DNA from: Pyrrhoderma lamaoense | Taxonomy: Eukaryota > Basidiomycota > Agaricomycetes > Hymenochaetales > Hymenochaetaceae | Assembly: GCA_002794735.1 (NCBI GenBank) | Contig: NBAZ01000013.1 | Location: 1-64,000 of the forward strand | Direction of reading: 5' to 3' | Length of the DNA stretch: 64,000 nucleotides | Shown here: piece after piece, positions 47,830 to 57,770 of the stretch | Numbering within the stretch: position 1 is the stretch's first letter | Layout of the letters: every line of letters begins with the position of its first letter | Translations under genes and position numbers: made by a program | The notes under the pieces: generated by a model | The model's database searches: none | Told to the model about the DNA's origin: nothing | What the model saw: the letters and a program-made list of their open reading frames with translations, nothing else

Positions 47830-48655
47830 ATGGCTGCCCCAACATCACATACTTGGATATCCCTCTGGTTCCTCATAACCGCCCCAATAATATTCTGGGA
47901 TGTAAGTGGGCATCGTTCCATACTTGCTTTATCTAAAACGAGTAGTATGTTTTTTGTACTCACTTCTGATATGACATGCTCTTGCAGGTAGGCTACTGTA
48001 TGATGCGGTGAGAACATGCATATTTCACGTAGGTGACCTGAGTTAATCATCTATTCCAATATACGCACGGATACATAGACCTAGGTCATTCAAAGGAGGG
48101 GATCTACACTGGATCTGGAAGCCATATGAGATTTACCAGGAGGTTGACTACATCTATGGTGTTGATGCATATCATCGTGGAGACGGGTTCACTAATGCCC
48201 AATGTGAGCAAATTCAGTGTTTCGTCTTTGGCCTCGGCTTCAACAATTCAAACTCTATATTCTAGCTTTGATGAACATCATCGAAACGCTTCTCAACTTA
48301 TACTACTTGTATTCTCAACATGTACTTTCCTCTCCTTCTGCCCCGCTTGTTGGATTTGCATCTGCTGTGATGACGCTGAGCAAGACCATTCTTTATTGGG
48401 CACAAGAATATTATTGCGGTGGATGTGCAATAGGGCATAATGATCTCAACACGCTTTTCTGGTTCTGGATCATTCCCAACGGGTATGCTTTCACTCGTAT
48501 TTCCAAGACATGATGAAGGTCATGTAATTGACTGTTGCTTGTGGTATTTCAGACTCTGGATAGTTATCCCTTCTTTTATCATTTACGCGCTTGCGAAGGA
48601 TCTTACCCGTTCATTGACCATAGCGAGAAAGGTTGCAGTATCTAAGAACCAGTAG
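47830..48655 (+). CDS. EXPERA-domain membrane protein, copy 2 (intact)
   Basis: Five exons: 47830-47901, 47988-48007, 48079-48203, 48266-48482 and 48553-48655. All phases close to 178 residues. Four predicted helices: SLWFLITAPIIFWD; SLMNIIETLLNLYYLY; APLVGFASAVMTLSKTILYW; LWIVIPSFIIYALAKDL. Conserved family-like stretches: RSFKGGDLHWIWKPYEIYQE, VDYIYGVDAYHRGDGFTNAQ and QEYYCGGCAIGHNDLNTLFW, then WIIPNG. EXPERA proteins (EBP sterol isomerase, TMEM97, fungal relatives) are ER-type four-helix proteins binding sterol-like ligands; which reaction this fungal branch performs is not known to me. It ends SKNQ. It sits head-to-head with FunK1 copy 6 and is one of two intact copies. The 5' start is supported by conservation of exon 1 in all three copies. 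Confidence 0.88.
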
Positions 48656-48940
48656 TCGACTGGATATGTCTTAAAACATATTTTTCTTGTTGTCTTGAAT
48701 TTAGTTGTATCTGACCTCTATGTGTTCTCACTAGTAATATAGTTCATTAATTCATATTGCAGATCAGATCACTGTCTCCGCTTCCGATTCTGTATCAGTA
48801 TTAGAAAGAATTGTAGTCATGTATAGGTGGGTATACGCAAGGACGCCAGGCACTTGTACATAAGCGAATGTTTCCTTGAACTCAGGCGAGAAAATATCCA
48901 AATAGCGTATGTCGCTTATGGTTCATGGCGTCCTTTCGTA

Positions 48941-49590
48941 TACCGTACATGTGCCCCTCTTTCAAAATCCGCCTTTACACAACACATCACATATATTCAC
49001 CGCGCAGAAAAATTTATGAATATAGTTTAGCTTACTAGTAATTAGTTTGTTTAATTTTAAACTAATTTTAATAATAAAAGTATGTTAGAAAAATACATAA
49101 AGACCAAGTGTACCCCTCTTTCAACATTTCGTCACACAGTGTCACAATACTGTATATTTTTTATAGTCGCGAAATTCGCTTAACTAGTACATATTATATT
49201 AGAATCTAGGTTTAGTTGATCAATTTTGTCACTCGCTGTCACTTTCATTTTATTTTCTTGATAAGTCAATGAGATAATTTTTTTAAAGCATGAAAATAAT
49301 TATGAAGTCATTTTTGTATCTATATATCATATATATAAGGTTATATAGAAAGTTGATGAGAAAAATAATTTTATAATTGTAGTTTCTCATATATATGTTG
49401 TCCTAAGTCTGTGTATATGCTAATTTCCTATTTAATTAATATTATTTTGACGATAATTTTCACATGATCTTAATAAGTCAGTAAAAACATATTTTTGTGC
49501 CAAATTTTGAATAGAGTTTATTTGTATAACGTTGAGAAATATCGAGTTTGAAAGAGGGGTACACTTTGAAAGAGGGGCACATGTACGGTA
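48941..49590. mobile_element. MITE-like element with 26-bp terminal inverted repeats
   Basis: 48941-48966 is an exact 26-bp inverted match to 49565-49590 (TACCGTACATGTGCCCCTCT, then TTCAAA). A nested 17-bp pair (GTGTACCCCTCTTTCAA) lies at about 49108-49124 and, inverted, 49548-49564. The interior is AT-rich with no gene. The outermost TA on each side could be a TA target duplication, as in Tc1/mariner-type elements. Total about 650 bp. A non-autonomous DNA transposon is the best reading. It lies just beyond the end of the inverted-duplication arm. Confidence 0.65.
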
Positions 49591-49614
49591 CCCATCTGTA
49601 TAAATACGAATATG

Positions 49615-49880
49615 GCTTAGTAAATAAACTCAATTAATAAGCCAAGATGCTTTTGTAATGCCGCATAGATAATTTACAGCTTACATCTTACATGCACCAT
49701 TATCTGTTGCTGATCGTCTTTCTCAATTCTACAAGGAAAATCTCAAAATCATACGCGTGAATACAGAAAAGGATGTGAGCTATCAAATAAAGTATTCTAA
49801 TGTTTAAATTCGGAAAAAGAGTAAGACAAATCATGTCTAGTTTTGTATTTGTATGTCAGGATTATTGTGACTCATTTTGT
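49615..49880. repeat. Dispersed repeat R1, copy c
   Basis: Homologous to 34590-34870 and, more weakly, 2890-3180. Same order of landmarks, including 'aactcaattaataagccaag', 'acagcttacatcttacatgc', 'aaagtattcta' and 'tgtcaggatta'. Non-coding. Confidence 0.6.
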
Positions 49881-51042
49881 TAGGAAATACGAACTTGATA
49901 CAATAGCATAATGTTATCCCATACACGACTCTTACTATATGACTTTACAACAAAGGGTAGGAGGATCACCTTAATATGTGGAGAGAGGTGCAGATATTTG
50001 GTAATATCTCTTAGAAGTCTCGGAAGCCACGTCAATTTTCACTACCTTTTATTGCTTTTATTACACTTTTTGTCTGTAACTATCTAGTGAACCGCATTCA
50101 TATGTATTCTTAGAGATAGCCAGAAGATTAGCTGTTCAACCATCTTACTACTGAAAAGTTGTTAGCATTGAAAAGAAAGTTATTATATGTATTACTCTGT
50201 TAGGCACGGTGAGAGGCCTTACTTGTCAGCAGTATAACGGCTTAAAGGCCGACGAGGTATATCAGATCATGAGCTGTATGCCCTTGTGGTCCGTAAGCAA
50301 GCAAATGGAAAGATATCAGTCATGAGATATACCTACATCTATCTATGATAATGTGATTTTATCGGTAAGTGATAAATAGCTCACGAAGACTAGTATCAGT
50401 GAGTTAAGTAAGTATGTATGTGCGTACTCCACTGTATGTGTATGTATCTGGACATGTATGTGAAGTTGAAGCTAGCGAAGTCATAGAGAATCAGTATGCT
50501 CTAAAACCTAAAAGCATGTAAGAAATGACCAAGTGCGGGTATGAAAGTGAGCACGATGGCAGACACAGAGGCGCAAGATTACAAATAAAAGGCAAGTAGA
50601 GTGTGGAATTAGTGTAAAAGTATGAATTTAACATTAAGCCAAAGTCACTGTCAGCGTTTCCGCGGCTTTAAAGATGCCTCCTCGTTTTTCGAACGAGTTA
50701 CTCAGATTTCAGCAGCGGTCTCAAGCACTGGTGGTCTTTTTCTTGCCATTGACCTTGTTATTCGTCGATGCAAATCCAGCGCTAGCTCCTTTTCCTTCAG
50801 TTTCTTCGGACTTTTCTTTCTACCTCGTACCAGCGCACGTTTCTTATTATTCAGATTTTTTTGTCTCCCTTTCACTTCAGAACTCAACGGCGCCTTCTTC
50901 GTATCGGCTCTTTGACCACAATCGGCACCAAGGTTCGATGCAGCGCTCTCTGCTATTCCTCTCCTCATGGGACGCCTTGCACCACCAGTGGTCTTGCGAC
51001 TGCGAGCTCGAGCTCTTTGATTCCACTTATTTGGTTGACATC
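49881..51042. other. Downstream of FunK1 copy 7, with untranslated tail remnant
   Basis: 49881-50640 shows no gene. 50640-51042 is the remainder of FunK1 exon 7, nearly identical to copy 4 and still encoding HRRITRSMARKRPPVLETAA in another frame. As sequenced it is downstream of the stop at 51043. Confidence 0.55.
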
Positions 51043-54000
51043 TTAAACCAGACCTAAGAACCATCCATCTGCACCTGTCTCTGATTCCTGACTTACTTGA
51101 CCTGGGGAGGACATCGATGAACCCGTGTCTACTTCCTTCAGTTCCTGTACAGCTCTGTTGACAAGGATAAATCAGTCTGTGTTCTAGGTTTAGAATGGAG
51201 CACGTACTTTAGCCTTTTTGCAGGCCGTTCTATATCATCTCGGTTGTCAGACGCTTTACGTTTGGAACGCGATTTCTCGACTTCCTTTTCCCGTGCTTTC
51301 TCGATGGATTCAACGGTTATGTTACGATGCGGAACTCCGTTTAAAACTTTCAGAATCTTTTCATGAAGTGGACCTCCGTCGGTCAACAAAATAGGTCCTG
51401 TCATTTTACTCTCCTCCATCACATAGTACTCGACCAGCAATATTCTGACATAGTAGATGATTGTTTTCAGTTCGTTTAAGTCGTCAGGTATTCTGTTTGC
51501 AAGTATATGGAACTTGGAAGGATCTTTTAGAACGAAAGTACGTTGTAGACGGTTCATGCAGCTACTGAACAATACTATGCCGATATGTTTTTGATCCCTT
51601 CTCATTTTTTCATATTCTTTACTACCCGAAGCACCCATTGAAGCATCTTGGTATGTATAAAGGGTCCAGATCACAATCCACCACAAAGATTCTAGATCGT
51701 GGATATAATTGGCATAAATTCCGTGGATATAGCCGCTCGCCACTGACTCTTTGTAGTTATTGAAGTCGATGTCATCAAAATTATCAGGTATATGTGTGGT
51801 ACCAACACTTTTCATGGGTTGAAAGTGATAAATCTGATCAGTAATCTCAGAAGCAATGAAACCTGGTGTACCCTGTGAAACAGTGATGACACTGATAAGT
51901 TCTAGCCTACACCCAGATAGAAAGATAAAGACTTGCCAAACGGTCGTCACCCATATCTCCAGTACCTGCTCGCTTCGCAAATTCAAGATCTCCAACAAGT
52001 CCACGTTTCTCCCCAGTAACGGGGTCGGTATATAAGTACAGATTTCCAGTACTAAGGTCCCTGTGCACCCATCCTGCTTTGTGAATCACGCGTAGAACTA
52101 TTGAAAATTTAGTTATAGTTGATGTACATGAACAACTGTAGACCTACCTTTCACCGCACAGACGAGTACCAATAGCATGTCATCCAAATTCCGTAATTTA
52201 TCGTAAGGCACTGCATATTCCTTGAATACTATCCTGTAATGCCAGCGATGATTGTATATCCTTCGATCCTTCATTAGTTGACCAATCACTTCTTGAGCCT
52301 GGCCATCTGTTTTTTCATCACATTCTTGAAGGACGTCTGTACCACCACTACTTTTGACTATGCGATTTGGGAGGTGTATCCTGCATCTATTAATTGGACC
52401 TTTACCACGAAGAATGGTTTTTTCAGTGTGCTCCTCTTGGCCACTGACTCTGACCCTCTCAGACGCAATCGGTGTTAACGTCATACTTATAAACAATTCC
52501 CGCTCCTCTTCATCAATGATATCTTCCAGAATCATACGTTGTATCACATCCTCCGTTTCACATCTATCTGTAGGCCAGTAGTCTTTGATAACTACCGGCA
52601 TCTTCTCCTCTACATCATCTTCAGTGAATGCCTTGTATATCCGAGTCGCCGAAGTATATATATCATTTGCTCTTGAATCTGAGACAACGTTCGTCGAGCT
52701 CGTCCGGAAGTGTTTACCAGCAACATCAAAATCGAATACCCGTTCACCTCCAATGTACTTAGCAGTTACTGTCGGATCCCATCCCAGATCGACCTTATCT
52801 GCAAATACAAGTGAAAGGACAACCTTGATTAATGTTCTTGGTTCCTGTATCATATCTCGTCAGACATGATAGAATAGATAAAAAGATAAATAAACCATAC
52901 CGCATCGAAATCAAATGCCACGCTGCATATTATTATACTTCGACAATAGAACCACAATCTCATTCGCCTCCCTTCAATGGTCGCACCAAGAGTGAATCGG
53001 CGACATGGATCGACACTCATGCAGTAATGGAGATTATGGAGTATCTGCTCCGCATTCTGTGAAAATATAGTTGTCAGCACCAAGCTGAACGAGTAGTTGA
53101 GATGAATACCTGATATTCGTCATATGCTGAGTCCGTAAAATTTTTGAAGTGAAAGCTGAAAGCGGCGTTATACCAGTGTTTTCCGGCATACTTCTTTGGA
53201 CAAGTGTCATTGGGTCTATTCAGATATAAATGGGCATCAGGACTGATCCCGCTACTTTTCATTGGCCATGTAGATCGTTTATTCCTATCTGCATGGGCAT
53301 AGCATGTAGCTTTCAGACACGGGTCCTCTGCATTCTTCAAAGCCGCCTTCGTTATTATGTCGAACAGATTCACAATCGATGCTCCGTGCACGTCTGTTTC
53401 GTGCGCATTACGGAGGCTGTGACGTATTGGGAAGCACCTCCAAGAGTATGACTTTGCACGGTTGTTTTTACACAGTATGGTGTTTTTAATACAATATTCC
53501 ATGATGTGATCAATATTGAATCCTGGTTGAATAGGAGGTAAGACACGTTCAAAGAAGTAATTCATAGAGCCCTGAGCAGCTTCCCCTCCTATGTACTGTA
53601 CAATCTCTTCGCTTCGAGGCTCTACGTACAGCGTGTGACTTTTGCCCTTCTCACTTTCCTCTTGTGTCACCCGTGTATATAACTCATCTATTCCTTGTAT
53701 TCGTTTTGGTTTAATTTCTCGAGTGCAATCTGCAGAGTCGACACTCGTTGATGAAGTACTTCTCGAGATATTGGTTTCAGATAATCCATCATATAAAGCT
53801 CTTCCTTTTCCCTTATCTTGCTTTTTGGGACTAGAGTCCGCGGGTGCGTTAGATCCACTGAACGCAACAGTCAGTCTATAGAATGACAAATCACTAGATA
53901 TTCGCTACCTTGGATCGGTACCCATAACATCCTTCCCTTTTCCCTTTTCGTTTCTTGTGGTTCGCCTGCCTCGGCGAGTAGACTTAGTATTGGGTGCCAT
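51043..54000 (-). CDS. FunK1 fungal-type protein kinase, copy 7 (kinase core intact)
   Basis: Exons: 53909-54000 (by identity to copy 4), 53110-53875, 52901-53056, 52148-52844, 51937-52097, 51208-51872 and 51043-51154. Exons 2-6 have the expected phases. Exon 2: SMNYFFERVLPPIQPGFNID, KHWYNAAFSFHF. Exon 3: CMSVDPCRRFTLGATIEGRR. Exon 4: VVIKDYWPTD (candidate Lys), HRWHYRIVFKEYAVPYDKL. Exon 5: VIHKAGWVHRDLSTGN and GLVGDLEFAKR. Exon 6: GTPGFIASE, ANYIHDLESLWW, GGPLHEKILKVL, SRSKRKASDNRDDIERPAKR. The fifth intron uses a GC donor (TTG|gcaagt) where copy 4 has GT. In exon 7 one C is missing near 51064-51067, so the basic ITRSM tail is replaced by a short out-of-frame end at 51043. The best candidate for a working kinase here. 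An LTR-like element sits about 250 bp upstream of its start. Confidence 0.88.
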
Positions 54001-54247
54001 TTCTGATGAGGTGGTTTTTGTCTAAGACTCAACTGCACTGAATCAGCGCATAAGCGTGAATGAAGACTGGAGTCACACGGATAACGCGACCTGTCACATT
54101 CCACCTTAGACGCGTTTCTTACGTGTTCTTATATACGAACACAAGATCTCCTTCATTCTCCCGGCCATCCATCCTTCATTATGTTTATGTCCAACGGCTT
54201 TCTATGAGGATGTAGTCCACCGCACTCCCTTGTAGTTTCCCATAGCA

Positions 54248-54583
54248 TGACTAGAGGTTGACTGGGGGTCGATTGATTAACTACGGCCTCAAGTCTGGAG
54301 GCATGTATCAAAACACGAGATAAAGGGAATATTATAAGGAAAAGCATGGTTTCCGGGTGGCTATATGCCACTGGATGGAAGGTTTAAGTTACCAGAAACA
54401 AGAAGTCCATACAAACGAGCCCTATCCTCAAGTAAGAATAAGAATTGAAACTATATATTAAGAGAAATGGCCGGCGACACGGCCGAGAGTAAGGGAATAT
54501 AGTGATAATGGACTCTCCAGGCGAGCTACAGGAGCATTACAAATGCACTACGACCGGCGATCTACTTAGTTAGTCCTACAACA
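54248..54583 (-). repeat. LTR-like element, copy b
   Basis: Reverse complement of the element at 33457-33777. On the minus strand it begins TGTTGTAGGACTAACTAAG and ends near 'ctctagtca'. It interrupts homology between the upstream regions of copies 4 and 7 exactly at 'tttcccatag'. It reads as a solo LTR; target-site duplication not evident. It lies between FunK1 copy 7 and the GH20 gene, and could affect either promoter (inference). Confidence 0.6.
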
Positions 54584-54821
54584 AGATATCGTACTTATTG
54601 TAGTAATTTCTGACTGCGTGCTGAGAGAAAATTATGAGTAATCGAAAGTGTGATACTATCTCAGTGACCATACACTTATGTAAGTCACCAGTGGATACCT
54701 TTACTAATAACTTAATAATTGTTCATCACCATGGTACCTAAGTATAGCATATTACAAGAAGCTCAGTAACACGTGAATAGTGGCCAGAAAGCGACTAATA
54801 GCATAAGAGATAACTCAGAAA

Positions 54822-57282
54822 ATGGAATCACCTTTCTTTCTCAGAATCCTACTATTTTTTCTTCATTCATCCTTTGTCCAAGCCATATGGCCCATTCCTA
54901 CTCAGGTAACCACTGGGGATGAGACCCTGCTTCTTTCTCTGAATTTTACTATTACCTCGAACCTTGGTACAATACCTAAAGGACTCTCTTCGGCACTGGT
55001 CCGAACGCGAGCACATATCGCAGATGATAAACTTAGTCGACTAGTTGTTGACAGAGGAAAATCTGATCTAAACCCAAGCATACGGCAATATGCTACTTTA
55101 CAGTCCCTTCGGATGATTCTCAACCATACATCGGGAGATGTAAAAGACATATCTGAAGAAGCGGTTGTGGACCTTGGTGATAGAGACGAGACATATTCGT
55201 TGCATATTCCGGCGAACGGGATGGATGCGACTCTGATAGCTAATACAACACTGGGATTGCTACGAGGACTCACTACTTTTGACCAGCTTTGGTATAACCT
55301 TGATGGTCAGATATATACGATTGGCGCCCCGCTTGACATCACAGATAAGCCTGTTTATGTAAGTTTGTATCTTTACAGTTGAACTCCTGTGTTGATGGTT
55401 TCTAAGCCTTATCGTGGACTCGGTCTGGACACAGCTCGAAACTTGTAAGTAGCGGTTGATGTCTTTCAAAAGAGGTTAACAAGTGAGTGATGCCTTGATT
55501 ACTAATCTATAAAGCTATCCTGTTTCCGATATAAAGCGAACACTTGATGTTATGAGCTGGGTTAAGGTAGATACTTTTCAACTCTCGACATTAATTTCAT
55601 GTTTCGATGACAGGGCGGAAAATTAGTTTAATACCTTGTATTGGCATGTCGTAGACTCTCAGAGCTTTCCTCTTGAGGTACAGGAGTTCCCGGAATTAGC
55701 AGAAAAGGGGGCTTACTCACGGGAACAAATATACTCAGAAGAAGATGTACAAATTATTATTGATTACGCTGGGGAGGTGTGTTAAGCTGTTTCTCTGTTT
55801 ATTTGAGGTTAGAGTTGATAGTGATATAATAGAGAGGGATTGACGTTGTTCTCGTAAGTATGGTGATCGTCTTGGTCATGACTACTAAAAGAGTGATAGG
55901 AACTTGACACACCGGGACATGAAACAGCCATAGGAATTTCTCATCCCGAACATGTTGCATGTTATCTAGCAAGCCCATGGGCAACCTATGCAAGTGGTGA
56001 AGTATTCATCCCTTAAAATTAGTCCTTCTTGATTATAAATTCACCTTATTTTGTTCCTAGAGCCACCCGCAGGACAACTTCGGTTGGCGTCTGAATCTAC
56101 TAGGAACTTCAGTGTCGAGCTCATCAGGGTTGTATCATCCAAGTTCCGCTCTTCTTTTTTTAGTACTGGTGGTGATGAAGTGAATGTGAATTGCTACAAC
56201 GATGATGCACAAACACAGGAAGAGCTACGTGTGGCTAATGTCAGTCTTGATGAAGCTCTTAATCAATTTATACTCGCGGAGCATGAGGTCATTAGAGAGC
56301 AAGGGAAGACCCCAATTGTTAAGGAAGGTGGGATGTACAGTTTTGTCTCGTGATCATTATGACCTACTTTGATAACCTTCAGATATGATTTTAAACCACA
56401 ATACGACTTTACCAAAGACAACAATAGCCGTGTAAAATCACACATCTATTATAGCGTGACTTTAGATAGCTGATGTATTACAGCGTTTGGATTTCTTCCG
56501 AAGACGCGAAAGCTGTGACTTCCAAAGGATACAGAATTATACACCAACCATCAAATTATTTCTATCTCGTGAGTTCATACCTAGTTAGAAGCTGTTTTTT
56601 TTATACGACCCCTTATACTCACATATAGGATTGCGGAGCTGGTGAATGGCTTGGAGATGACGTACCCGGGTACATATAATTTTTAGCCGCCTTGCAGTAT
56701 TTTAATGTATACGACACATAGTATTAGCTGGTGTGACCCATTTAAAACTTGGCAAAGGGTTAGCTATCATCCACCCATGTTGATCTTCGGACCTACGCGA
56801 TCTGATTATACGCCCTCGAACCTCAACACCCCCTTAGCAGATATATTCCTTTGACCCGCTCGCAAACTTAAGCGACACAGAAAGCTCACTGGTCCTCGGT
56901 GGTAAGTTCCATTTTTAGGTTACCGCTAAGGCTGTTTGGCGGTGGAGGAGGCGCTGTACTCAGCAGACATGATTCATTGTCCATCAGCTTATTGACATAT
57001 CATCCAGGGCAAATACCACTTTGGTCTGAACAGTCCTCTCCAGCGAATCTAGATAGCATTGTATGGCCACGAGCTGCTGCTGCTGCGGAAGTGTTCTGGT
57101 CTGGACGTGTTTCAAATGTTAATGGTGTACCTACCCCACTGAACGTGAGGACTGCACTGTCTCGACTACATGAAGAAAGGTTTAGGATGGTTCATCGTGG
57201 TGTAAATGCGTTACCTCTTCAGCCGTTTTGGTGTGCATTGAGGCCGAATGAATGTGATATGGTAGTTAGTGAATCGGATTAA
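54822..57282 (+). CDS. GH20 beta-N-acetylhexosaminidase
   Basis: Secreted enzyme releasing terminal N-acetylhexosamine, typically in chitin turnover. Exons include 54822-55358, 55407-55444, 55515-55566, 55627-55776, 55833-55853 (21 nt), 55900-55996, 56061-56327, 56383-56431 and 56484-56568, then less certain small exons and a last exon ending at 57282. A signal peptide (FFLRILLFFLHSSFVQAIWP) leads the N-terminal GH20b-like domain. Catalytic barrel motifs follow: PYRGLGLDTARN, WHVVDSQSFPLEVQ, GIDVVLELDTPGHETAIG, and STGGDEVNVNCY with the Asp-Glu catalytic pair. Then AVVWISSEDA, FYLDCGAGEWLG, LGGQIPLWSEQSS and IVWPRAAAAAEVFWSG complete the active site. Several NxT/S sites occur. Phases close in the exons checked, with no frameshift seen. 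Orthodox single-copy gene; its upstream neighbour is the LTR-like element. Confidence 0.92.
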
Positions 57283-57770
57283 GTAATTTGTAATAAGTAT
57301 ACTGTAATTTTCTAGGAAGAAATAATGAAGCAAGCGGTATCTCCTTGTAAGAAGCACCGACGGCAGCGCTGTCGGCTATTTATATACGGATCGACACTTC
57401 GTTCCGTGCCAGCTTACTCCGAGGTCACGGTCACAGTACGGCCGCATATATGCATTGGCGCAATTAATTGATGCACTCCTGTTCTGTCGTTTCATTCTGT
57501 CCACATTCATTCATTCATTTTTCCTGTCATATTTCTCATCTTCATTCATTTGCATCAAAGTTCAGTATAACTTATCACTTAAATTACTACCATAATAATT
57601 GTTACGACTCGTACGGATCGCGCTCGGACAGTCCCGACATCTCAACATTCACAAGTGACGCCCCTCATTTCTTTCTCTTGACACAACATCACATATCTTG
57701 ACAAGCCATACGGTTCATCCTAGTTCATCAACACATAGGCACTAAATTTCGATACTTAATGAACTAGGAA
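57283..57770. other. Intergenic, upstream of the 57771 gene
   Basis: The 3' flank of the GH20 gene and a pyrimidine-rich leader region with 'ttcattcattcattt' near 57505. No exon supported. Confidence 0.5.

Larger units (their letters stand above)
45930..48745 (+). repeat. Inverted duplication, left arm
   Basis: From about 45930 to 48745 the sequence reappears inverted at about 61190-64000. It covers the 5' half of a FunK1 gene, the divergent promoter and the whole EXPERA gene plus about 90 bp downstream. Similarity is very high with scattered substitutions and indels. It ends just after 'cactagtaata' on both sides. The arm may extend further left, since its partner runs off the window. Confidence 0.85.
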
